Shown piece after piece: positions 44,452 to 52,874 of a DNA stretch of 64,000 nucleotides. Each line of letters starts with the position of its first letter. The stretch's first letter is position 1. This stretch comes from Streptomyces humi (GTDB lineage Bacteria > Actinomycetota > Actinomycetes > Streptomycetales > Streptomycetaceae): contig NZ_LBMU02000022.1 in the NCBI RefSeq assembly GCF_001005085.2, positions 1 to 64,000 on the forward strand. The letters run 5' to 3'. A model generated the notes under the pieces. It made no database searches. It worked only from the letters and a program-made list of their open reading frames with translations, and was not told the DNA's origin. A program made the translations under genes and the position numbers.

Positions 44452-44994
44452 GTGACCAGCCAGTCAGCCGCCACGCTCCGGTCGCGGTACGTGGAACAAG
44501 CCGCGTCGGACCTGGAGGAGAACCGCCGACGACAGCAGGAGCTGACGGAGCGGATCACGGTGTTGAAGCAGGAGGAAGCCCTTCTCGCGGACATCCTGAA
44601 CCTCGCCGAGCGGTACGAGGGCTTCGCGGACGCGTCCCGCCTGCCCGAGCAGTTGCAGGACGAGCCGGTCGTGGCGAAGCCGAAGAAGGCCGCCACCACC
44701 GCCGCCGCACGGCGCTCGGCGACAGCCGCGAACACACCGGCCAGCACCTCGGCGAAGGCCGGCGCGAAGGGGAAGTCGCGTCAGCCTCTGCTCGGTGACC
44801 TGCTCGCGGACCTGCTCGGCAAGTACGAGGAGCCGCGCCTGGCGAAGGAGTTGCGGGACGAGCTCATGCAGAAGTTCCCGGACCGCAAGCCCACGCCGCA
44901 GGTGGTGCGGAACACCCTTGAGTCCCTGGTCGCCAAGGGACGTATCAGGCGGCACAAGCAGCAGCGATCTGTCATGTACACAGTGATCAAGTAG
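44452..44994 (+). CDS. Coiled-coil and winged-helix protein
   Basis: A 180-aa protein with an N-terminal coiled coil (YVEQAASDLEENRRRQQELT, ERITVLKQEEALLADIL), an Ala/Lys-rich linker and a C-terminal winged-helix-like domain (LGDLLADLLGKYEEPRLAKE, then TPQVVRNTLESLVAKGRIRR, MYTVIK). The last part resembles the DNA-binding segment of small Streptomyces regulators. GTG start at 44452. It is convergent with the LLM oxidoreductase, with seven bases between them. Likely a DNA-binding protein; target unknown. Confidence 0.8.
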   Translation: MTSQSAATLRSRYVEQAASDLEENRRRQQELTERITVLKQEEALLADILNLAERYEGFADASRLPEQLQDEPVVAKPKKAATTAAARRSATAANTPASTSAKAGAKGKSRQPLLGDLLADLLGKYEEPRLAKELRDELMQKFPDRKPTPQVVRNTLESLVAKGRIRRHKQQRSVMYTVIK

Positions 44995-45001
44995 ACCGCG
45001 G

Positions 45002-45856
45002 CTACAGGACCGCGTCCGCCAGCCGTGCCACCTCGTCGGGATCGTCCACGGTCGGGTTCAACATGAGTTCGTCGACGCCGAGTTCCTCGAAGGCCTTGAC
45101 CGTGGCGCGCACGGCGGCGACCGTGCCGCTGGTCTCGGCGGCCCTCGCCCGGGCCCCCTCCGGTCCGGCAGGACGGTAGTAGTCGTACACGTTGGCCCGG
45201 CCGCGGTCCTCGTCACCCAGGGCGAAGTAGGCGAGCGCCACGAGGTAGGGCGCACCCTCGCGGCCGGCCGCCCGCCAGGCGGCCCGCGCACGGTCGAAGG
45301 CCGGGCCGACGGCCGCGGGCGGAGCCGACGGGCCGATGTATCCACGGCCGGCCCTGGCGACCCGCTCGAAGGACGCCTGCGCCATCCCGCCGAAGAGCAG
45401 GGGCACCTCGCGGGTACCCGCGGGCACGGCCGGGTTCTCGCAGCCGGGCGGCACCTCGCCGCGCCAGACGCTGCGGTAGGTCTCGATGTCCCGGTCCAGC
45501 CGCTTCCCGGTGCCCCGCGGGCCGAGGCCGTCCACCACGAAGTCGTCCGGCCGGCCGCCCAGTCCGAGGCCGAGCGTGAGCCGTCCGCCGGATACCGCGT
45601 CGATGCCCGCGACCTCCTTGGCCAGCAGGACCGGCGGCCAGACCGGGGCCAGCAGCAGCGTGCTGATCAGGCCGATCCCGCGGGTGGCCCCCGCCGCCGC
45701 GGCCAGGGCGACGGTGTCCATGAGACCGGGGTAGGCGATGCGGCCGAGCGAGCCGAGGGAGCTGAACCCGGCGTCCTCCGCCGCCCTGGCCCAGGCCGGG
45801 ACGGTGTCGGGCCGGACGTCGCGGACCTGGTTGGGGAGCCCGATACCGATCTTCAC
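45002..45856 (-). CDS. LLM class F420-type oxidoreductase
   Basis: A 284-aa luciferase-like TIM-barrel oxidoreductase (MKIGIGLPNQVRDVRPDTVP; AARAAEDAGFSSLG-like helix; TLGLGLGGRPDDF; VPLLFGGMAQASFERVAR). The family uses F420 or FMN and acts in the cytoplasm. The ATG at 45856 follows AGGAGAAGG. Substrate unknown. Confidence 0.9.
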   Translation of the reverse strand: MKIGIGLPNQVRDVRPDTVPAWARAAEDAGFSSLGSLGRIAYPGLMDTVALAAAAGATRGIGLISTLLLAPVWPPVLLAKEVAGIDAVSGGRLTLGLGLGGRPDDFVVDGLGPRGTGKRLDRDIETYRSVWRGEVPPGCENPAVPAGTREVPLLFGGMAQASFERVARAGRGYIGPSAPPAAVGPAFDRARAAWRAAGREGAPYLVALAYFALGDEDRGRANVYDYYRPAGPEGARARAAETSGTVAAVRATVKAFEELGVDELMLNPTVDDPDEVARLADAVL

Positions 45857-45969
45857 TGGCGTGCCTTCTCCTGACGACGGACCGCGGGCACGTTCCGTCG
45901 TGCCCGGGGCTTCCTGCGTTCCCCCCTCCCTTCACGGTCGGGCGGGGGAAAAAGGTTCACCCGGAGTCG

Positions 45970-47019
45970 TCAGGGCGCCCGGAGGAGCAACCGACGGTCG
46001 ATCACGCGACGGGTGTTGCCGTACGACGTCCGGCCGGCGAGCCCGCGCAGTTCCGCCGTCGCGGCGGAGCTGCCGAGGCACCCCAGTGCGACCACGGCCG
46101 CGTTGGCGACCCGCGCACTGCGCGGCCCACCGCCCTGTGGTGCCGTGTAGGTGCAGGTGTCGACGAGGCGACCCAGTTCCGACACCGTCTCCGCGTCCGG
46201 CCCCGTCAGGGGGAGCAGCATCACGAGGCCACGCAGGAAGTCCGCGTTGAAGGGGTCGAGCTGCTGGTCGACCGCGCCCCAGGCGGCGGTCTCCGTCCTG
46301 GCCGGCGGGCGGGGTCTCGCCTGCCCCACCAGCGGCAGCCAGGACAGGACGGTCCGGCGCACCTCCCCCTCGCCGGCCTGATCGAGCAGTTCGCGGGCCG
46401 TCCGGTCCCACGTCTCCGTGGGCGTGCCGGCCCGCGCGGTCCCGGCGTGGACCACCAGGGCGTGCCATGCGGCGCCGCGCCCGGCCAGGTCGGCCAGTGC
46501 CGCGTCCGCCCACCGCTCCCCCACGTTGAGCAGGGGCTGGGTCAGCCGGGCGGCGAGGGCCGCCCAGCCGGGGTCGCGGGTCAGCCGGGCGGAGCGGCGC
46601 ACCGTGGCCACGACCGGGGCGGGCAGGGTACGGCCGGTGGCGAGTTCGGTACGGGCGAGGTGGAGCAGGGCGTGGTCCTTGACGGCCCAGCGGTTGTCGA
46701 GCGCCAGGACCGCTTCCCGGCGCTCGGCGGCCAGCACGTCGGTGGCGCTGTCCCGGCCCAGAACCGCCGCGAGGTGCAACAGCCCCAGCCGGAGCCCCGA
46801 TCCGGGAGGTGCCTGCCGGTACCGGCCGGGAAGCGCCCCCAGCAGGGCCTCGCGTGTCCCGGCGGGCTGCCCGGCCAGGTACTGCACCATCCCGCCCCAC
46901 ACGGTCAGCAGGTCACCGGCGCTCGCCTCGTACGCGGCCACCGCCACGTCCAGGACGGACCGGGGCACGCCACTGCGCAGGGCGGCATCCGCCCGGTGCC
47001 GATAACTCAGTCCGGCCAT
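45970..47019 (-). CDS. Hypothetical helical-repeat protein
   Basis: A 349-aa, Leu/Ala/Arg-rich protein without signal or membrane helices. Regular helices (SGLRLGLLHLAAVLG, AVKDHALLHLARTELA, SARVANAAVVALGCLG) suggest a HEAT-like solenoid. The ATG at 47019 follows GAGAAGGACGG. The promoter region contains TCACATGTGTT at 47056-47066 with a partial matching arm. It is next to a GPP34-like gene in the same direction, but 141 bp separate them. Function unknown. Confidence 0.75.
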   Translation of the reverse strand: MAGLSYRHRADAALRSGVPRSVLDVAVAAYEASAGDLLTVWGGMVQYLAGQPAGTREALLGALPGRYRQAPPGSGLRLGLLHLAAVLGRDSATDVLAAERREAVLALDNRWAVKDHALLHLARTELATGRTLPAPVVATVRRSARLTRDPGWAALAARLTQPLLNVGERWADAALADLAGRGAAWHALVVHAGTARAGTPTETWDRTARELLDQAGEGEVRRTVLSWLPLVGQARPRPPARTETAAWGAVDQQLDPFNADFLRGLVMLLPLTGPDAETVSELGRLVDTCTYTAPQGGGPRSARVANAAVVALGCLGSSAATAELRGLAGRTSYGNTRRVIDRRLLLRAP

Positions 47020-47160
47020 CCGTCCTTCTCCACGAGGCAGATGTGAGTCGTTCACTCACATGTGTTTCGATCCTACCCATCCAGAACGACCTGTCCGGCG
47101 GCCGGTGTTCAAGCTGTACGGCAGGTGTCCCCCAGCGACGGGTCCGGCGCGACAGGCGCC

Positions 47161-47757
47161 CTAGGCCCGCCATATGTTGTCGAAGGCGGCGTGTTCGGCG
47201 TCCCGGCGCAGCCGGGCCGCCTCGAGTTCCGTCACCGCGTTCCCGACGGCGGCCAGTACCGTCGTGACCGCCTCCCCCAACTCCGCGGTACTCGCGGGCG
47301 GATCGCCCGCGTCCAGAGCTGCCGTCAGGGCGGCGAGGACGGGCTCGCCCGTGGCCAGGCGGTGCTCGGCACGGCGGCGCTGCGGCGTGTCGGCGGGCAC
47401 TGTCCCGGCGCCCCGCACCGACAGCCAGAGGCGCCGGGAACGGACGAAGAACCCGGTCCGCGTCAGGTCCTCGACGTAGGCGGCGCTGAGTTCGGCCCCG
47501 CGGCGCCACAGCCAGTCCCCCACCGTCTCGTACGGCTCGCGCCGGACCAGCGCGGCCACCGCCTCGTCCAGCAGCGGATCGCCGGTCGCCGTACGCCCGC
47601 CCGGCACCATGCGCTCACCGTCCAGGGTCAACGCCCCGCTCTCCAGGAGGTCGACGGTCTCGGCTCCGGCCAGCGCCAGGGACAGATCGCCCTGTTCCAC
47701 GGTCCGTCCGAGCGGCCGGCCCAGGACCACGAGCGCGAGGTCGCGTGCGGTGCTCAT
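47161..47757 (-). CDS. GOLPH3/VPS74 (GPP34) family protein
   Basis: A 198-aa GPP34-domain protein (LGRPLGRTVEQGDLSLALAG, LVRREPYETVGDWLWRRG, FFVRSRRLWLSV, AALTAALDAGDPPASTAEL). Eukaryotic members bind phosphoinositides at the Golgi; streptomycetes carry many copies of unknown role. The ATG overlaps the stop of the upstream disulfide reductase (ATGA), so both are made from one message. Confidence 0.88.
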   Translation of the reverse strand: MSTARDLALVVLGRPLGRTVEQGDLSLALAGAETVDLLESGALTLDGERMVPGGRTATGDPLLDEAVAALVRREPYETVGDWLWRRGAELSAAYVEDLTRTGFFVRSRRLWLSVRGAGTVPADTPQRRRAEHRLATGEPVLAALTAALDAGDPPASTAELGEAVTTVLAAVGNAVTELEAARLRRDAEHAAFDNIWRA

Positions 47758-49217
47758 GAGTCCCGCCTCGTCTCCAGCAGGCGCAGCCACACCTCGCTGA
47801 TGGTGGGGAAGGCGGGGACGGCGTGCCACAGCCGCTCGACGGGCACCTCGCCGGTGATGGCGACGGTGGCCGAGTACAGCAGTTCGCCGACGCCCGGTCC
47901 GACGAAGGTCGCGCCGACGACGACCTGACGGTCCGGGTCGATCAGGATCCGGGCCCGGCCGCGGTAGTCGGGGCGGTACTGGAGGGCACCCGCGAGATGC
48001 CCGATCTCGTGGTCGACGACCTCGACGGCGCGGCCGGTGCGTTCGGCCTCGGCGGTGGTCAGCCCCACGGAGGCGACCTCGGGGTCGGTGAAGACGACCC
48101 CGGGGACGGCCTCGGCGTCGGCCGTCGTGCTGTGCCGGGCCCAGCGGCCGGTGTCGAGTTCCTCGCCACGGGCGCGGGCGGCGATGACAGCACCGGCGAC
48201 CCTGGCCTGGTACTTCCCCTGATGGGTGAAGAGTGCCCGGTGGTTGACGTCACCGACGGCGTACAGCCACTCTCCCGGTACGGCGGTGACGGTCAGGGTG
48301 TCGTCGGTGGTGAGCCACTCCCCCGGGGTGAGTCCGACGGTGTCGAGCCCGACGTCCCCGGAGTTGGGCGCCCGGCCGGTGGCGAACAGGATCTCGTCGG
48401 CGACGAGTTCACCGCCGTCCGACAGGGTGATCAGGACCTCGCCGTCCCGGCCCGCACCGTCGGCTTCCTCGCGTGCGCGGCGCACCGCGACGACCTCGGT
48501 GCCGAACCGTACGTCGGCGCCGGCCTCGCGCAGGCGCTCCGTGACGAGTTCACCGGCGAAGGGTTCGAGGCGGGGCAGCAGGCCGTCCCCGCGGGCGAGC
48601 AGGGTCACCTGACTGCCCAGGGCCTGCCAGGCGGTGGCCATCTCGACGCCCACCACTCCGGCCCCGACGACCACCAGGCGCCGGGGTGCCTGCTGGGCGC
48701 TGGTCGCCTCCCGGCTGGTCCAGGGCCGCACGGTGTCGATCCCGGGCAGGCCGGGCAGGGCCGCGCGGCTGCCGGTGCAGACGGCGACGGCGTGCCGGGC
48801 ACGCAGCCGCACCGTGTCGCCCTCGGGGGTCCGTACGGTGACCTCGCGCTCCCCCACGAGCCGTCCGTGCCCGCGCAGCAGCTCGATGCCGGCCGACCTG
48901 AGCCACGCGACCTGGCCGTCGTCCTTCCAGTCGGCGGACATCCGGTCGCGGTGCGCCAGGACCGCCTTCGTGTCCAACGGGCCGCTCAGGGCCGGGGCGA
49001 GACCGGGCACGTGCAGGGCGTCGGCGCGGAGCAGGGCGGGCCGCAGCAGTGCCTTGCTGGGTTCGCAGGCCCAGTAGGAGCATTCGCCGCCGACCAGTTC
49101 GCTCTCCACGATGACGGTGCTCAGGCCTGCGGCGGTGGTGCGGTCCGCCACGTTCTCGCCGACCGGCCCCGCGCCGATCACGATGACGTCGTAGGTGCGG
49201 GTGTCGTCGGTCGTCAT
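47754..49217 (-). CDS. FAD-dependent pyridine nucleotide-disulfide oxidoreductase
   Basis: A 487-aa flavoprotein of the mercuric-reductase/lipoamide-dehydrogenase class. It has VIVIGAGPVGENVADR for FAD, the redox pair GGECSYWACEPSK (Cx4C), a NAD(P) Rossmann motif VVVGAGVVGVEMATAWQ, LFATGRAPN and a C-terminal dimerisation domain. The mercury-binding N-terminal and C-terminal Cys pairs of MerA are absent. Substrate unknown. It is followed with overlap by the GPP34-like gene and preceded by a VOC gene 97 bp away. Confidence 0.92.
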   Translation of the reverse strand: MTTDDTRTYDVIVIGAGPVGENVADRTTAAGLSTVIVESELVGGECSYWACEPSKALLRPALLRADALHVPGLAPALSGPLDTKAVLAHRDRMSADWKDDGQVAWLRSAGIELLRGHGRLVGEREVTVRTPEGDTVRLRARHAVAVCTGSRAALPGLPGIDTVRPWTSREATSAQQAPRRLVVVGAGVVGVEMATAWQALGSQVTLLARGDGLLPRLEPFAGELVTERLREAGADVRFGTEVVAVRRAREEADGAGRDGEVLITLSDGGELVADEILFATGRAPNSGDVGLDTVGLTPGEWLTTDDTLTVTAVPGEWLYAVGDVNHRALFTHQGKYQARVAGAVIAARARGEELDTGRWARHSTTADAEAVPGVVFTDPEVASVGLTTAEAERTGRAVEVVDHEIGHLAGALQYRPDYRGRARILIDPDRQVVVGATFVGPGVGELLYSATVAITGEVPVERLWHAVPAFPTISEVWLRLLETRRDS

Positions 49218-49314
49218 GTGTCCTCCGGTGGATGGGGTCCGGCCGGGCGGCCGGGCGGCGGTCCGAGGGGCGCCGGTGGCGGGGCGGGTGTCGTGGCTGA
49301 CGGGACGCGGAGGC

Positions 49315-49761
49315 TCAGCGGCCGGGGGCGCGCTCGGTGACCTCCTGGAGGAACCACTCGTTGCCGTCGGCGTCCTTGAAGGCCGCGAAGGTGCCGTAGC
49401 TGGCGCGCTCGGGGTGGGCGCCCGGCACCCGGTGGGTACCGCCCGCGTGGTGGAAGGCGCCGGTCTCGTCGCGGAACGGTCCGTCGACCCGCACGCCGCG
49501 GGACTCCAGTTCCTCCTGCGCCTTGACGATGTCGGTGACGGTCAGCTGGAGACCGTGCAGCGTGCCGGGCTCCTGCCCGGTGAGGCCCTGCCCGAAGATG
49601 ACCGAGCACTCGGAGCCGGGCGGGGTCACCTGCACGATCCGGTAGCCGTCGTTGATCGGGAAGTCGGCGTCGAGGCGCCAGCCGAGCCGCTCCACGTAGA
49701 AGCCCTTGGCGCGGTCCACGTCGGACACCGGCAGGATGACGACTTCGAGCTTCATGTCCAT
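49315..49761 (-). CDS. VOC family (glyoxalase-like) protein
   Basis: A 148-aa vicinal-oxygen-chelate protein with two beta-alpha-beta-beta-beta units (LEVVILPVSDVDRAKGFYVE, LHGLQLTVTDIVKAQEELES, YGTFAAFKDADGNEWFLQEV). Such proteins serve as dioxygenases, glyoxalases or drug-binding proteins. The ATG at 49761 is chosen; a longer frame would translate the 15-bp repeat array into AVTGP pentapeptides. Confidence 0.88.
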   Translation of the reverse strand: MDMKLEVVILPVSDVDRAKGFYVERLGWRLDADFPINDGYRIVQVTPPGSECSVIFGQGLTGQEPGTLHGLQLTVTDIVKAQEELESRGVRVDGPFRDETGAFHHAGGTHRVPGAHPERASYGTFAAFKDADGNEWFLQEVTERAPGR

Positions 49762-49810
49762 GGCAATGCTCTCGCTTTCGATGTTCCGTTCGCCCATGGC
49801 GAGTTCGCTT

Positions 49811-49900
49811 ACGGCTGGCTCGCTCACGGCTGGTTCTTTTGCGGCTGCTCCGGTCACGGCTGGTCCGGTCACGGCTGGTCCGGTCACGGCTGGTCCGGTC
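49811..49900. repeat. 6 x 15-bp tandem repeat
   Basis: Six units of ACGGCTGGTCCGGTC run from 49811; the last three are identical and the first three diverged. They lie in the 5' region of the VOC gene. Confidence 0.92.
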
Positions 49901-50124
49901 ACGGCCAGGTCGCTACGGTCCGTGGCACAGCCTCCGTCGCGGGTCACATGTCCCGCATCAGTCACCTGACGGTGTGTTCCGACGGGGCTCGGATCCCCCG
50001 TGCCTTAAGCAGATGTCGCTGATTCGTTACCGGTGCCCTCGGCACCTGGTCGCCCTCAGATACGTGTGAAGGTTGGGTGCCCGCCCTGAGGCGGGGCCCT
50101 CAACCGCACACGGAAGGACAGATC

Positions 50125-51033
50125 TTGAGGAAACTGTTTCCCACCTCCCGCGCCGGACGCGCACTTACGGTGGGTGCCGCACTCCTCTCCGCCGGTGCCG
50201 CCCTCGCACCGGCCGGAACGGCTGCGGCGAGCACGACCACGACGGGCGGCCGGGTGGACTACGTCGCCCTCGGCGACTCGTACGCCTCCGCGCCGCTCGT
50301 GCCCACCCAGGTCGACGCGACCTGTCTGCGTTCCAGCCAGAACTACCCCTCGCTGGTGGCGCGGTCGCAGGGTGCGACGCTGACGGACGTCAGCTGCTCG
50401 GGTGCCACCACCGCGGACATGGGGGCCTCGGGGACCGCCGGTGTGCCGGCCCAGCTCGACGCCCTCAGCCGGGGAACCGACCTGGTCACCGTCACCATCG
50501 GCGGCAACGACATCGGCTTCTCGACCGTGCTGGGCACCTGCGCCCAGCTCACGTCCACCGACCCGACCGGCACCCCCTGCCGGACCCACTTCACGGGCAC
50601 CGGGACGGACCAGATCTCGGACGCCATCGGCCAGACCGCGCCCAAGGTCGCCAAGGTGCTGCGTGCCGTCCACCACCGCGCGCCGCACGCAGAGGTCGTG
50701 GTCGTCGGTTACCCCGACCTCTTCCCCGACGACGGCGTGGGCTGCACCAGCAAGACCGTGCCGCTGGCCATGGGCGACTTCGCCTGGGTCCGCGACAAGG
50801 AGAAGGAACTCAACGCGATGCTGGCCCGCCAGGCCCGCAGGAGCGGGGCTCGGTACGTGAACACGTACACGCCGACGATCGGTCACGACCTGTGCAAGCC
50901 GACCGGCGAGCGCTGGATCGAGACCTTCGCGCCCGAGACGCCGGCCGCTCCGGTGCACCCCAACGCCACGGGTGAGAGCGCGATGGCCACCGCCGTCGAG
51001 AGCACCCTCGTCCGGCGCACCTGGCACCACTGA
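50125..51033 (+). CDS. Secreted SGNH/GDSL-family lipase/esterase
   Basis: A 302-aa exported SGNH hydrolase of the Streptomyces lipase type. A signal peptide (AGRALTVGAALLSAGAALAP) precedes block I GDSYASAPLV (catalytic Ser), TIGGNDIGFS (oxyanion Asn) and VHPNATGESA (catalytic His), with several Cys pairs as in the secreted lipase/acyltransferase group. The start is TTG at 50125, with GGAAGGACA upstream. A hairpin with a T-run follows. Confidence 0.92.
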   Translation: MRKLFPTSRAGRALTVGAALLSAGAALAPAGTAAASTTTTGGRVDYVALGDSYASAPLVPTQVDATCLRSSQNYPSLVARSQGATLTDVSCSGATTADMGASGTAGVPAQLDALSRGTDLVTVTIGGNDIGFSTVLGTCAQLTSTDPTGTPCRTHFTGTGTDQISDAIGQTAPKVAKVLRAVHHRAPHAEVVVVGYPDLFPDDGVGCTSKTVPLAMGDFAWVRDKEKELNAMLARQARRSGARYVNTYTPTIGHDLCKPTGERWIETFAPETPAAPVHPNATGESAMATAVESTLVRRTWHH

Positions 51034-51073
51034 CCTCACCCGCCGGGCGGGGCCGAGCGGGGCTGATGCCCCG

Positions 51074-51111
51074 GGCCGGTCCGGCACGATCCCGTGCTGG
51101 ACCGGCCTTTT
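51074..51111 (+). terminator. Hairpin with T-run
   Basis: GGCCGGTCCGGCACG pairs with CGTGCTGGACCGGCC (one G-T) and TTTT follows, 40 bases after the lipase stop. Confidence 0.85.
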
Positions 51112-51153
51112 CGCGCTCCGTCCACTTCGCGCACCGAGTGCGGGGGTCGGGTC

Positions 51154-51360
51154 TCAGCGAAAGCTGGACGCCCCCGGGCCGTACCCCGAGAACAGCACGC
51201 TCTCCGTCCAGTTCCACACCTGGGCGTCGATGGGCAGGTCCCGCTGGGCGATGCGCCCGGTCTCCCGGGGCGGCTGTCCGCCGGAACCGACGAAGGCACC
51301 TTTGAGGAGGAAGCCGAGGCGGTCGGCGTTCCGTGGGCGGGTGTGCGTCATGAAGGCCAT
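51154..51360 (-). CDS. Small hypothetical protein
   Basis: A 68-aa protein beginning MAFMTHTRPRNADRLGFLLK and ending in an aromatic PIDAQVWNWTESVLFSGYGP region. GAGGGCAGGAC before the ATG supports translation. Conserved-looking; function unknown. Confidence 0.6.
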   Translation of the reverse strand: MAFMTHTRPRNADRLGFLLKGAFVGSGGQPPRETGRIAQRDLPIDAQVWNWTESVLFSGYGPGASSFR

Positions 51361-51472
51361 GTCCTGCCCTCGCTCTCCGATGGACGGTGTGGAATGGACG
51401 GTGTGGGTGTGACAGAGGGGGCGGGCCCCGTGGGGAGTGTGGGAGAGACACGGGACCCGCGGTCGGGAGAGG

Positions 51473-51901
51473 TCAGGCAGCGGCGCCGGCGTTGATGACG
51501 ACCGGGATGTTGTCGCGCGTGGCCTTGGAGTAGGGGCAGATCTGGTGCGCGGCGTGCGCCAGTTCCTCCGCGGTGGCCTGGTCCACGCCGCCGAGCACGG
51601 GGCTGAGGACCGCGGAGAGCGAGAACTCGCCGTCGTCGCCGTGGGTCAGGGTGATCTCGGCCGTGATGGTGGTGCTGGTCAGCCGCACCTTGCGGAGGCT
51701 GGCGGCGCGGCGGAGGGCGCCGAGGAAGCAGGCGGCCCAGCCGGCCGCGAGCAGCTGCTCGGGGTTGGTCGCGGTACCGGCGCCGCCGAGTTCCTTCGGA
51801 AGAGCCAGGCCGGTCTCCAGCAGGCCGTCGGAAGAACGGGCATGGCCGCCGTTCCGGCCTTCTCCGTCGACTTCGACAACGGCGGTGTAGCTGACTGCCA
51901 T
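51473..51901 (-). CDS. Organic hydroperoxide resistance protein (Ohr/OsmC family)
   Basis: A 142-aa thiol peroxidase that reduces organic hydroperoxides using lipoyl or dihydrolipoyl donors. Both family Cys residues are present: AAGWAACFLGALR and HQICPYSKATRDN, with the Ohr-type NPEQLLAAGWAACF motif. The ATG at 51901 follows GGGGAGC. No OhrR gene adjoins it. Instead, two copies of the CGTCACC-N9-GGTGACG operator precede it, one over the -35 and one over the predicted start of transcription. Confidence 0.93.
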   Translation of the reverse strand: MAVSYTAVVEVDGEGRNGGHARSSDGLLETGLALPKELGGAGTATNPEQLLAAGWAACFLGALRRAASLRKVRLTSTTITAEITLTHGDDGEFSLSAVLSPVLGGVDQATAEELAHAAHQICPYSKATRDNIPVVINAGAAA

Positions 51902-51960
51902 GGCTGTGCTCCCCATCAGGATCGAATGGTCTCTGGCCGCCTCCGACCGGAACACCAACG

Positions 51961-51983
51961 TGTCACCGGTTGAGGCGGTGACG
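51961..51983 (-). promoter_or_regulatory. Operator copy 5, upstream of ohr
   Basis: TGTCACC, GGTTGAGGC, GGTGACG, 60 bases upstream of ohr and covering the predicted transcription start of the promoter in copy 6. Confidence 0.7.
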
Positions 51984-52002
51984 TAATCATGGCAGCGACG
52001 TT

Positions 52003-52025
52003 CGTCACCCGTCAAGGGGGTGACA
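52003..52025 (-). promoter_or_regulatory. Operator copy 6, upstream of ohr
   Basis: CGTCACC, CGTCAAGGG, GGTGACA. On the minus strand the centre gives TTGACG, followed after 18 bases by CATGAT, a good -10. It is 42 bp (about four turns) from copy 5, centre to centre. Confidence 0.75.
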
Positions 52026-52502
52026 TTCCCGTTCTACGGTAACGGGGGTCCGGAGGGCGAGGTGTGAGCAGAAGCACATGTGGCGCGCGAGCCGCGCCGC
52101 CGCACACGTGTCTATTCTGGTCCTCGAGCACGGAACACATGTGTGTCACACCGGCGCGACATGGGCCTGATGTGGTGCGGATGCGCTCCGCACGGTGACG
52201 CGGTGTCCGCCGTGCCCGCGCCGAGTCGGCGCTGCGGCAGAGGACCGCGCGCGAGCTGGAAAGGGACCGAAGGGACCGGAAACAGAGAACGTCGTCCGCA
52301 TCTGAGCGCTCGTAGAGCGTCCGGAAGCTCGCCGACGGCCCGATGCGGGCGAAGCGGCTTCCGGGAGAATCGCTCTGAGCGAAGAATCGAACTGTTCGAA
52401 TCAGTTACGGATATCGACGCGTTCGCCCGTTTCATGACCGCGAAGACCGGTCCCCGCGGAAGAGCAGCCCCTGGCACGGACATTGCCGGGAGGGCAGACA
52501 GG
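52026..52502. other. Intergenic region with iteron and ACATGTG words
   Basis: This 477-bp gap lies between the ohr promoter and the plasmid-type block. It contains AGGGACCGAAGGGACC at 52262-52277, identical to the reverse of a 23.6-kb site and matching the origin iterons, plus AACACATGTGT at 52134 and GCACATGTGG at 52074. A frame near 52376-52556 on the plus strand (RIELFESVTDIDAFARFMTA) might be a decayed gene but has no start. Confidence 0.5.
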
Positions 52503-52561
52503 ACGTCCTACGGGTCGCCCCTCATGTACGTCAGGTCAATGAGGGGCGACCCGTAGGACGT
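52503..52561. terminator. Hairpin with 23-bp perfect arms
   Basis: ACGTCCTACGGGTCGCCCCT plus CAT pairs perfectly with the strand ending in GACCCGTAGGACGT, around a 13-base loop. It lies one base past the stop of the winged-helix gene at 52563, so it terminates that operon; the arms are longer than most terminators. Confidence 0.75.
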
Positions 52562-52562
52562 T

Positions 52563-52874
52563 TCAGGTGGCGCGTCGGAGCGGCACGACGACCCGCTCCC
52601 CCAGTCGTCCGGGAGTCAGCCGGTAGTACCTGATGTGCCCGATCTTCTCGGACTCCTCCAGCCAGCCAAGCCCGATGACCTGCTTCCGGGTCCTGGAGAA
52701 GACCGGCGGCGCCATGCCGACCAGCTTGGCCAACTGAGCCGCCGTCTCCAGAACGGCACCTGAACGGTCAGTCGGGTGCAGGGCGTAGAGCATGACGACG
52801 AGACGCTGATTGGCGGTCATGCCGGCCGTGGCCTCCAGCAGCCTCAGATTCTGCTGCTTGTCGTCACTGGTCAC
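52563..52874 (-). CDS. Winged-helix DNA-binding protein
   Basis: A 103-aa MarR/IclR-like winged-helix protein (MTANQRLVVMLYALH, TAAQLAKLVGMAPPVFSRTR, GWLEESEKIGHIRYYRLTPG). The GTG at 52874 is preferred because GGGAGG lies upstream and GTGA overlaps the stop of the preceding gene; a GTG at 52886 is possible. It is the second gene of a coupled pair with a RepL-like protein. Role in replication control is inferred from context. Confidence 0.75.
   Translation of the reverse strand: MTSDDKQQNLRLLEATAGMTANQRLVVMLYALHPTDRSGAVLETAAQLAKLVGMAPPVFSRTRKQVIGLGWLEESEKIGHIRYYRLTPGRLGERVVVPLRRAT

Noticed and set aside
49762..49965. An AVTGP repeat extension of the VOC protein
   Set aside because: It comes from a 15-bp tandem repeat in the leader; VOC proteins of this kind start near MDMKLEV.
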